From positions 1-22,784 of the forward strand of contig CAZNAO010000012.1 in NCBI GenBank assembly GCA_964571295.1: DNA of 22,784 nucleotides. Direction: 5' to 3'. Below the pieces are notes generated by a model that saw only the letters and a program-made list of their open reading frames with translations, was not told where the DNA came from and searched no databases. Of the stretch, positions 7,208 to 13,176 are shown piece by piece. The first letter of the stretch is position 1. The number at the start of each line of letters is the position of its first letter. The translations under genes were made by a program, and so were the position numbers. The stretch comes from UBA922 sp964571295. GTDB lineage: Bacteria > Patescibacteriota > Patescibacteriia > Magasanikbacterales > UBA922.

Positions 7208-7236
7208 TTGATAAGGCCACTAAAGATTGTTATACT
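7208..7236 (+). promoter_or_regulatory. Promoter of the ExoIII gene
   Basis: TTGATA (7208-7213), a 17-base spacer and TATACT (7231-7236). Predicted transcription start is near 7243, about 20 bases before the ATG. No Shine-Dalgarno lies in this leader. Confidence 0.7.
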
Positions 7237-7262
7237 CAAAACCTACTTAACCGATACTCCCT

Positions 7263-8048
7263 ATGTCCCTCACTATCATGTCATGGAATATCAATGGCAT
7301 CCGTGCCGCGGTAAAAAAAGGATTTACCGATTTTTTATATACTGAAAAACCTGACATTCTTGGCCTCCAGGAAGTAAAAATTTCAGATGGCGCGCGTGAG
7401 AAAGAACGGTTTGATTTCGGAGGATACGGTGAATACTGGAATTCTTCCGAACGTCCCGGATATTCAGGGACCATGACTCTGGTGAATGAGGAAAAAGACG
7501 GAATGCTGAAAGTCATATCACATGAGATCGGCATCGGCAAAAAGGAATTCGATTATGAAGGCCGCGTCCATACGCTTGAATTCCCAAAATTTTATGTTAT
7601 CAATATCTATTTTCCGAATGCCAAACCTGATCTTTCCCGGATCCCGTTTAAACAAGAATTCAATGCCATGGTTTTGAAAAAAGCACAAAAGCTCGAAAAG
7701 AAAAAACCGGTTATTATTGTCGGTGACTATAACGTAGCACACGAAGAAATCGATCTGGCGCGCCCGGATAGTAACCACAACACACATGGATTTACGGATG
7801 AGGAACGCCAAGACATGACTAATTTTATTAAGGGAGGATTGGTGGATACATTCCGTGCACTCAATCCAGACAAAATTCAGTACAGCTGGTGGAGCCCCAT
7901 GGCCGGTGCCCGGAAACGTAATGTAGGTTGGCGTATTGACTACGTACTGATTAGTAATTCACTCGCACCAAAAGTGAAGCGTGCATTTATTCTCGATCAG
8001 GTGATGGGATCAGACCACTGCCCGGTGGGGATTGAGATTGATATATAA
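7263..8048 (+). CDS. xth: Exodeoxyribonuclease III / AP endonuclease
   Basis: A 261-residue protein of the EEP nuclease fold with the full ExoIII/APE1 motif set: 'SWNINGIRA' (N11), 'LQEVK' (E37, metal), 'NIYFPNA', 'GDYNVAH' (D155, N157), 'GWRIDYVL' (D226) and 'GSDHCP' (D251, H252). It cuts the backbone 5' to abasic sites and trims 3' ends in base-excision repair. Length is normal. It has its own promoter. It stands first in a row with the MutY-like and Nth genes, whose products create abasic sites, so the neighbours form a functional repair set. A 74-base gap with a palindrome separates it from the mutY-like gene. Confidence 0.95.
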   Translation: MSLTIMSWNINGIRAAVKKGFTDFLYTEKPDILGLQEVKISDGAREKERFDFGGYGEYWNSSERPGYSGTMTLVNEEKDGMLKVISHEIGIGKKEFDYEGRVHTLEFPKFYVINIYFPNAKPDLSRIPFKQEFNAMVLKKAQKLEKKKPVIIVGDYNVAHEEIDLARPDSNHNTHGFTDEERQDMTNFIKGGLVDTFRALNPDKIQYSWWSPMAGARKRNVGWRIDYVLISNSLAPKVKRAFILDQVMGSDHCPVGIEIDI

Positions 8049-8051
8049 AAA

Positions 8052-8115
8052 GCTCATGAGGCTTAGGGTGCTTATAAGACACATAAGCTTCGTAAGCCTT
8101 CCAGGCCTCATAAGC
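8052..8115. repeat. Nested palindromic intergenic element
   Basis: An outer inverted repeat GCTCATGAGGCTT (8052-8064) pairs with AGGCCTCATAAGC (8103-8115), 13 pairs including two G-U. Inside, GCTTAT/ATAAGC (8070-8075/8083-8088) and the overlapping GCTT/AAGC (8087-8090/8094-8097) can fold. The word TAAGC recurs three times. It fills the gap between xth and mutY and lacks a T run, so it is not a typical terminator. It may be a REP-like unit or a processing or stability hairpin. Confidence 0.6.
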
Positions 8116-8122
8116 AATTGGT

Positions 8123-8950
8123 ATGAAAAAGGTCTTATCATCAAAACAAATCTCCCAATTCCAACAAAAAGTTTACGACTATTACCGAGCAAATAAACGC
8201 GATTTCCCCTGGCGAAAATCGATCACGCCATACAAAATTGTGGTATCTGAAATCATGCTGCAGCAGACGCAGGCGCCGCGTGTCGTCGACAAATTTAACT
8301 TGTTTATCAAGACATTCCCTTCATTTACCACTCTTGCTACGGCACCATTCAAAGAAGTGCTTATAGTCTGGCAAGGTCTCGGATACAACCGGCGTGCCCT
8401 CGGGCTTCAGAAGCTCGCGCAGATTGTCGTCCATGAATACAAAGGGAAACTCCCCAGAACTCCTGAAGAGCTGGTACACTTACCCTGGATCGGTCCGCAC
8501 ACGGCAGGCTCGATTGCAGCATATGCCTACAATTATCCTTCCATTTTTATCGAGACCAATATACGCAGCGTTTTTATCCATGAATTTTTCGGCGATGCAG
8601 ACGAAGTACACGACAAGGAGTTGCTCCCGTATATCGAGGCAGTGCTTGATCGCGATCACCCGCGCGAATGGTACAACGCATTGATGGATTACGGAACATG
8701 GCTCAAGGCCCTCAACAAGAACCCCAGCAGAAAAAGCACACATTACACCAAACAAAGCACATTCCATGGATCCAATCGAAAACTAAGAGGTATGATCCTG
8801 CGTGATCTTTCAAAGGGAGACGCGACCCTTGGAGAACTTTCTGACCGTTATCTTGAAGAATACGACGAGTCTCAAGTTTCCGAGGCCCTTCTCAAACTTA
8901 CCAAGGAAGGCCTGATATCCGGGAACAGGAATATCTATACCATTTCATAA
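8123..8950 (+). CDS. MutY-like HhH-GPD adenine glycosylase lacking Fe-S ligands
   Basis: A 275-residue protein. The MutY signature is clear: 'FPWR' (28-31), 'VSEIMLQQTQ' with catalytic glutamate E43, 'GLGYNRRA', and helix-hairpin-helix 'LPWIGPHTAGSI' (120-131). It should remove A opposite 8-oxoG. Three departures are visible. The catalytic aspartate (D138 of E. coli) is E144 in 'IETNIRSV'. There is not a single cysteine, so the C-X6-C-X2-C-X5-C cluster site is gone. The C-terminal Nudix-like domain that reads 8-oxoG is replaced by a short region (about 215-275) that looks like a winged helix. Cluster-less MutY forms are known. Specificity may differ from classical MutY. Confidence 0.85.
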   Translation: MKKVLSSKQISQFQQKVYDYYRANKRDFPWRKSITPYKIVVSEIMLQQTQAPRVVDKFNLFIKTFPSFTTLATAPFKEVLIVWQGLGYNRRALGLQKLAQIVVHEYKGKLPRTPEELVHLPWIGPHTAGSIAAYAYNYPSIFIETNIRSVFIHEFFGDADEVHDKELLPYIEAVLDRDHPREWYNALMDYGTWLKALNKNPSRKSTHYTKQSTFHGSNRKLRGMILRDLSKGDATLGELSDRYLEEYDESQVSEALLKLTKEGLISGNRNIYTIS

Positions 8951-8974
8951 GTACCTGCCGTAGTCAGGCTATCC

Positions 8975-9003
8975 TTGATTTATATACCTTCTCTAGGTAG
9001 TAT
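8975..9003 (+). promoter_or_regulatory. Candidate promoter of nth
   Basis: TTGATT (8975-8980), a 17-base spacer and TAGTAT (8998-9003) followed by AGG, the same arrangement as upstream of tRNA-Ser. Predicted transcription start is near 9010, 16 bases before the ATG at 9026. This argues against the in-frame TTG at 8975 as start. Confidence 0.4.
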
Positions 9004-9025
9004 AGGGAAACTTGACGAGACCACT

Positions 9026-9664
9026 ATGCATGAAATTCGACACGCACGTGCGACACTCGTATTACGGAAACTCAAACAATTGTTTCCTGATTCACAGACG
9101 ATACTCGAATTCAGCACTCACGCTGAACTTCTCTTCGCCGTCATGCTTTCAGCCCAGACGACTGACAAGCAGGTGAATGTGGTCACCCGGACACTATTCA
9201 AGAAATATCCGACGCTCGCCCACTATGCACGCGCCGAAGATGAGGAATTCACTCTCGATGTCTCAAGCGTAAATTACTACAAAACCAAAGCGAGACATAT
9301 CCTCGCGACTGCCCGGAAACTCCATACTGAGTTTGGCGGAATATTACCGAAGACTATTGAAGAGATGATGAGTTTCCCGGGAGTGGGTCGGAAAACCGCA
9401 CTGGTAGTCCTCGGGAACGCCTATGCTCTAGTCGAAGGGATTGCGGTAGATACCCATGTGCAGCGGTTGTCGAGAGTATTCAAACTGACGAAACACACGC
9501 AGCCTGAAAAAATAGAAGCTGACCTGAAAGAATTATTTCCTAAAAAAGAATGGTTTCAACTTACGAATCGACTGATCGATTATGGACGAATGTATTGTCC
9601 TGCAGGATGTACACATGAGACCTGTCCGATTGTGAAGATATTGAAAGATAAAAAATTATATTAA
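9026..9664 (+). CDS. nth: Endonuclease III with degenerate cluster motif
   Basis: A 212-residue HhH-GPD glycosylase/AP lyase, the same length as E. coli Nth (211). It has 'LLFAVMLSAQTTDKQVN', the HhH 'FPGVGRKTALVVL' with catalytic lysine K123, and 'VDTHVQRLSRVF' with aspartate D142. It removes oxidised pyrimidines and nicks the abasic site. The cysteine region is odd: C191, C195 and C200 only (C-X3-C-X4-C), instead of C-X6-C-X2-C-X5-C, and the last ligand is absent. A canonical [4Fe-4S] site therefore cannot form. The ATG at 9026 was chosen over an upstream TTG because it aligns with the family N terminus and follows a candidate promoter. Confidence 0.92.
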   Translation: MHEIRHARATLVLRKLKQLFPDSQTILEFSTHAELLFAVMLSAQTTDKQVNVVTRTLFKKYPTLAHYARAEDEEFTLDVSSVNYYKTKARHILATARKLHTEFGGILPKTIEEMMSFPGVGRKTALVVLGNAYALVEGIAVDTHVQRLSRVFKLTKHTQPEKIEADLKELFPKKEWFQLTNRLIDYGRMYCPAGCTHETCPIVKILKDKKLY

Positions 9665-9674
9665 TCCCCTCTTC

Positions 9675-9736
9675 GTCATTCCCGTGAACGCGGGAATCCT
9701 AAATCATACTAAGATCCCCGTTTCCACGGGGATGAT
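9675..9736. repeat. REP-like double-hairpin element
   Basis: Two hairpins in tandem: ATTCCCGT/GCGGGAAT (9678-9685/9690-9697) and ATCCCCGT/ACGGGGAT (9714-9721/9726-9733). Flanking GTCAT (9675-9679) and ATGAT (9732-9736) can close the pair. The pattern GTCATTCCCG...CGGGAATC...ATCCCCG...CGGGGATGA is the widespread form of dispersed palindromic repeats seen in many bacterial genomes. It fills most of the 83-base gap between nth and the methyltransferase gene. Only one copy is in this window, so the repeat nature is inferred. Confidence 0.65.
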
Positions 9737-9747
9737 GTACATAACAT

Positions 9748-11025
9748 ATGCAGCAAATAACGATTGAAAAACTAATATTCGGCGGGCAAGGCTTTGCACG
9801 GGTAGACGGGAAAGTATATTTTGTCTGGAACGCGCTCCCCGGTGAAGTAGTAGAAATTGAAATTCTGAAAAAACGAAAAGAGTATATCGAGGCAGTCGCG
9901 ACAAAAATTATCGTAGCTTCGAAAGACCGGGTGGACCCACAAGACCCTCATTACCTTTCAACCAGTCCGTGGCAGATCATGAGTTATGAGAAGGAGAATG
10001 AATGGAAAAAAGAGATTACGGTTGAAGTGTACAAGCGTATCGGGAAAGAAGCTTGCGCGAACATCAATCCCGAACTCGTATATGATCCTGAGAAATACTA
10101 CGGCTACCGCAATAAGATGGAATTCAGCTTTGCGGTCGACAAGACCGGACGCACCTGCCTCGGGTTTTTCGAACGAGGCAAAAAAGTACGCTATGCGATC
10201 GACAGTTCAGAGCTTGCGGACACTGCGATCAATGAAACGGCACAGAATATTCTCGCATGGATACGGAAACATCAGATTTCAATGCGAAGCCTAAAGAGTC
10301 TTGTGATTCGAAGTGACGGAAAGGGCAAAACGATTGCGGCATTGTTTATCAAAGACCGTTTGGAATTCCCTGAGTATCCAAAACTTACTGATCACATGAT
10401 AGGCTTCCAACTCTACTATTCTACGCACAAATCCCCTGCGTCGGTTCCGACCGACCTCCTCCATTCCGAAGGACAGGACTATATCATGATCACGCTCAAA
10501 GGAATTGAATTCAAGGTAGGATTACTCAGTTTTTTCCAGGTACACTTGCCGGTATTCGAGAAAGCGCTCGATGATATCTATGCGCACATCCCGAAAAAAT
10601 CATCTCTTCTCGACCTCTATTCCGGTGTCGGATCGATTGGACTCCCTATCGCGTCGGCCGCAACGCACGTAACCCTGGTAGACAATAATACCGAGGCAAT
10701 CCAATATGCGACCGAGAATATAGAATTGAACCATATAAAAAATGCGGAAGCAATCTGCAAACCGACCGAAGATGTCGTGGAACTCATCACGAGTGATGCG
10801 ACCATTATTCTCGATCCGCCGCGTGCAGGACTTCATCATCGCGTCGTCGAGCGAATACTCGAAACCAGACCACAGACAATTATCTATCTCTCGTGCGACC
10901 TTTCGACTCAGGCACGGGATATCGCACTCCTCCATCCCGCATACCAAATTACCTTTTCCCGACTCTACAACTTCTTTCCGCGGACACCGCATATTGAGGG
11001 ATTGTGTGTGTTGAATCTTGTATAA
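9748..11025 (+). CDS. TRAM-domain RNA m5U methyltransferase (RlmD/RlmCD/TrmA family), no Fe-S site
   Basis: A 425-residue protein. It has an N-terminal TRAM domain (about 1-58), a central insert, and a C-terminal SAM-dependent domain with 'LLDLYSGVGSIGLP' (287-300), 'ILDPPRAG' (354-361), the nucleophile C383 in 'YLSCDLSTQARD' and the base E417 in 'HIEGL'. It forms 5-methyluridine in 23S rRNA, or possibly tRNA U54. The four cysteines that bind [4Fe-4S] in RlmD are replaced: residues 63-76 read DPQDPHYLSTSPWQ where three cysteines are expected, and S153/S154 lie where the fourth would be. Catalytic residues are intact. Whether it targets rRNA or tRNA cannot be told. Confidence 0.88.
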   Translation: MQQITIEKLIFGGQGFARVDGKVYFVWNALPGEVVEIEILKKRKEYIEAVATKIIVASKDRVDPQDPHYLSTSPWQIMSYEKENEWKKEITVEVYKRIGKEACANINPELVYDPEKYYGYRNKMEFSFAVDKTGRTCLGFFERGKKVRYAIDSSELADTAINETAQNILAWIRKHQISMRSLKSLVIRSDGKGKTIAALFIKDRLEFPEYPKLTDHMIGFQLYYSTHKSPASVPTDLLHSEGQDYIMITLKGIEFKVGLLSFFQVHLPVFEKALDDIYAHIPKKSSLLDLYSGVGSIGLPIASAATHVTLVDNNTEAIQYATENIELNHIKNAEAICKPTEDVVELITSDATIILDPPRAGLHHRVVERILETRPQTIIYLSCDLSTQARDIALLHPAYQITFSRLYNFFPRTPHIEGLCVLNLV

Positions 11026-11038
11026 AATCGTGCAAAAC

Positions 11039-11068
11039 AAAAACCAGGCTGATGAAGCTTGGTTTTTT
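11039..11068. terminator. Bidirectional terminator, copy 1
   Basis: Stem AAAAACCAGGCT (11039-11050) with AGCTTGGTTTTT (11056-11067), 12 pairs including one G-U, loop GATGA, then T. The A run on the 5' arm makes it usable in both directions. A near-identical copy lies at 12116-12145. Confidence 0.85.
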
Positions 11069-11079
11069 GCATAGTACCA

Positions 11080-11109
11080 TTGTACAAAAGGCAATTTTAC
11101 ACCTATACT
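11080..11109 (+). promoter_or_regulatory. Promoter of the Na+/Ca2+ exchanger gene
   Basis: TTGTAC (11080-11085), an 18-base spacer and TATACT (11104-11109). Predicted start of transcription is near 11116, 22 bases before the ATG. Confidence 0.5.
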
Positions 11110-11137
11110 ACCCCAATAACATACTAGAATCACATAT

Positions 11138-12097
11138 ATGATCCTCTCGATTTTTCTCGTACTCATCGGACTCGCGGTTCTCATTGTCGGCGGCGAATCG
11201 CTGGTACGGGGGGCCTCGTCTATTGCAAAACGTCTCAAGGTGGCTCCTATTGTCATTGGTCTCACCATTGTCGCATTTGGCACATCTGCACCAGAATTGG
11301 CGGTAAATTTGTTCTCAGCGTTCAAAGGATCTACTGATATCGCAGTCGGGAACGTAGTGGGTAGCAATATCGCAAACATTCTCCTTATTCTAGGAATTTC
11401 CGCCCTCATCCGGTCGCTCAAGGTACAAAAAAATACCACTTGGAAAGAAATCCCACTTGCACTGCTCGGGATTGTACTCGTCTATATATTTGGAAATGAT
11501 GTATTTTTTGATGGTGGATCCACCAATATTCTCACTCGCACCGACGGATTTGCGCTCATGGCATTATTTCTTATTTTCATGTATTACACCTTTGGCATCA
11601 CCAAAGTTACCGAAAACACCGGCGCTGATGAAGTAAAAATGTATACATGGATACACTCAATTCTCCTCACTATTGGCGGACTTATTGGCCTGGTCTTTGG
11701 AGGAAAATTATTAGTAGACAATGCTATTGTACTAGCCGAGCTTGCGGGCATGTCTGAAGCACTGATTGGCCTCACCATCGTTGCAGTCGGCACCTCACTT
11801 CCTGAGCTTGTGACTTCGATTATTGCGGTAAAGCACGGACACGATGACCTTGCGATTGGAAATATCGTCGGATCAAATATTTTCAATGTTTTCTGGATTC
11901 TCGGCCTTACCTCAACCATCCTCCCTCTTCCGATCAGTAATGCAGTGCAGATCGATATTCTAGTAAACATAGGCGCGTCACTCCTTCTATTCTTCTTTAT
12001 GTTTGTACATACCAAGCACCGTCTCAATCGCTGGCAGGGAGCTATGTTCGTACTTCTGTATGTTGGGTATGTGGGATATTTGGTGATGAGAGGGTAA
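11138..12097 (+). CDS. Calcium/sodium antiporter (CaCA family, YrbG-like)
   Basis: A 319-residue protein with about 10 TM segments and the two inverted alpha repeats of the cation/Ca2+ exchanger family. Repeat 1 has 'GLTIVAFGTSAPEL' (E53) and 'GNVVGSNIANILLILG' (71-86). Repeat 2 has 'GLTIVAVGTSLPEL' (E223) and 'GNIVGSNIFNVFWILG' (241-256). The two glutamates and the flanking Thr/Ser/Asn residues build the cation sites, as in YrbG and archaeal NCX. It likely expels Ca2+ in exchange for Na+ at the cytoplasmic membrane. It has its own promoter and is flanked on both sides by nearly identical terminators, so it forms a separate transcription unit. Confidence 0.93.
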   Translation: MILSIFLVLIGLAVLIVGGESLVRGASSIAKRLKVAPIVIGLTIVAFGTSAPELAVNLFSAFKGSTDIAVGNVVGSNIANILLILGISALIRSLKVQKNTTWKEIPLALLGIVLVYIFGNDVFFDGGSTNILTRTDGFALMALFLIFMYYTFGITKVTENTGADEVKMYTWIHSILLTIGGLIGLVFGGKLLVDNAIVLAELAGMSEALIGLTIVAVGTSLPELVTSIIAVKHGHDDLAIGNIVGSNIFNVFWILGLTSTILPLPISNAVQIDILVNIGASLLLFFFMFVHTKHRLNRWQGAMFVLLYVGYVGYLVMRG

Positions 12098-12115
12098 TAA
12101 AAAATTAGATAAACA

Positions 12116-12145
12116 AAAAACCAGGCTGATGAAGCTTGGTTTTTT
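12116..12145. terminator. Bidirectional terminator, copy 2
   Basis: Stem AAAAACCAGGCT (12116-12127) with AGCTTGGTTTTT (12133-12144), loop GATGA, then T. It matches copy 1 (11039-11068) in stem, loop and flanking A/T runs. It ends the antiporter transcript. Confidence 0.85.
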
Positions 12146-12148
12146 GTA

Positions 12149-12175
12149 GACTAGTTCTTTTGCTAAGAACCAGTC
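12149..12175. repeat. Hairpin behind the antiporter terminator
   Basis: GACTAGTTCTT (12149-12159) and AAGAACCAGTC (12165-12175) pair over 11 positions with one A-C mismatch and a 5-base loop. No T run follows on either strand, so it is not a clear terminator. Its role is unknown. Confidence 0.5.
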
Positions 12176-12230
12176 TCCCTCCTCAATGTATAAAATAACA
12201 CCCTAGATATAATTTGTCAAATTTTATAAA

Positions 12231-12311
12231 CAAATATATTTGCTTATTTTAGCTTAAAATATATATTTTGTGTCCGTTTTTTGACACAAAATATATATTT
12301 GGCTAAAATAA
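12231..12311. promoter_or_regulatory. AT-rich operator cluster / large inverted repeat before the TrmB-type regulator
   Basis: TTATTTTAGC (12244-12253) pairs with GCTAAAATAA (12302-12311). An inner 18-bp perfect arm, 12257-12274 with 12283-12300, has an 8-base loop. Together they give 28 pairs with a 3x1 internal loop. Each inner arm holds a palindrome: AAAATATATATTTT (12256-12269) and the same less one base (12288-12300). A third, CAAATATATTTG, lies at 12231-12242. The array overlaps the promoter at 12281-12309. TrmB-family proteins bind palindromes as dimers, so autoregulation is the likely use (inference). Confidence 0.6.
12281..12309 (+). promoter_or_regulatory. Promoter of the TrmB-family gene inside the inverted repeat
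   Basis: A perfect TTGACA (12281-12286), a 17-base spacer and TAAAAT (12304-12309). The spacer is occupied by one of the AATATATATT palindromes, so a bound dimer would block RNA polymerase. Predicted transcription start is near 12316. Confidence 0.65.
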
Positions 12312-12354
12312 AATTAAATTCAGATAAGTAATTATAATTAATTTTCCTTCTTCT

Positions 12355-13143
12355 GTGAAAAGACATATTCATTCTATATTAAAAGATTTGGGACTAACCG
12401 AAACAGAAGCAGGTGTTTATGAAGCACTGCTTGATTTAGGTCCTTCAGTCGTATCTTCGATTGCGTCTGCTGCAAAAATAAACCGAACTACGTGCTATAG
12501 TATTCTTGATTCGCTCAGTCAAAAAAAAATGGTTCGGAAGTCAAAATTTCGTGGCAAACTTTCGTATAGTATTGATGACCCAACACGAATTATTATCAAT
12601 CTTGAAGAGGAAAAAAAACAACTTGAAGCAACACTACAGAAAGCAAAGGTATTTGAATCAGAACTAACACGGCTTTACGTTCAAAAATATACTAAACCTG
12701 TTATTAAATACGTAGAGGGTTTTGAAGGAATCAAAGAATTATACGAAGATAGTTTGAGATGTTTTGACAAGATACAAGGGATTCGAGCTTACTCTTCTCC
12801 ACGTGATCTTTTTCGTGAAGATCTAAGTGAGTATTCGGACTGGTACTTTTCTGAACGCACTCGACGAAATATTCCTATACGAACCATAGTCCCTGATAAT
12901 GATCACGGTAAAGAATTAAAAAGGGTTTCACAAAAATTTATGAGAACGGTCAGACTTTTGCCTCAAAAAAAATTTGATTTTTCTCCTGAAATTTATCTTT
13001 ATGATAACAAATTTTCTGTAATGTCCTTCAAAGAAAAATTTGGTTTTTTGCTTGAAAGCAAAGAAATCGTTGACGCACTGAAAACCGCTTGGGATTTAGG
13101 CTGGGAAAAAGCTCGAGAATATGACGCAGACATACAACTATAA
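12355..13143 (+). CDS. TrmB-family transcriptional regulator
   Basis: A 262-residue protein starting at GTG. The N-terminal winged helix (about 1-68, 'LGLTETEAGVYEALLDLG', recognition region 'INRTTCYSILDSL') is that of the TrmB/HTH_11-like family. A short coiled coil (about 75-105, 'EEEKKQLEATLQKAKVFE') likely mediates dimerisation, and a C-terminal domain (about 112-262) corresponds to the PLD-like domain of such proteins. The sugar-binding domain of archaeal TrmB is not evident. The gene is clearly more AT-rich than its neighbours, as is its upstream region. A palindrome cluster overlaps its promoter. No Shine-Dalgarno is seen, and no ATG alternative lies near the start. Targets beyond itself are unknown. 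Confidence 0.82.
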   Translation: MKRHIHSILKDLGLTETEAGVYEALLDLGPSVVSSIASAAKINRTTCYSILDSLSQKKMVRKSKFRGKLSYSIDDPTRIIINLEEEKKQLEATLQKAKVFESELTRLYVQKYTKPVIKYVEGFEGIKELYEDSLRCFDKIQGIRAYSSPRDLFREDLSEYSDWYFSERTRRNIPIRTIVPDNDHGKELKRVSQKFMRTVRLLPQKKFDFSPEIYLYDNKFSVMSFKEKFGFLLESKEIVDALKTAWDLGWEKAREYDADIQL

Positions 13144-13173
13144 AACAGCCCCTCCCCGAGCTGTTTTATAGTT
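13136..13173. terminator. Bidirectional terminator between the TrmB-type gene and thrS
   Basis: A perfect 14-bp stem AACTATAAAACAGC/GCTGTTTTATAGTT (13136-13149/13160-13173) with a 10-base C-rich loop. It overlaps the stop codon of the regulator and lies 3 bases past the end of thrS, so it serves both converging genes. Confidence 0.8.
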
Positions 13174-13176
13174 ACA

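Noticed and set aside
8975..9025. TTG start and 17-codon extension of nth
   Set aside because: The region looks like a promoter (TTGATT-N17-TAGTAT), and the ATG at 9026 gives the normal family length.
10600..11439. Long minus-strand frame of 279 codons
   Set aside because: It crosses the methyltransferase 3' end, a strong terminator and the antiporter start on the other strand; it is a shadow of real genes with implausible composition.
12149..12175. Hairpin considered as a second antiporter terminator
   Set aside because: No T run on either strand and a stronger terminator lies just upstream; kept only as a hairpin of unknown role.
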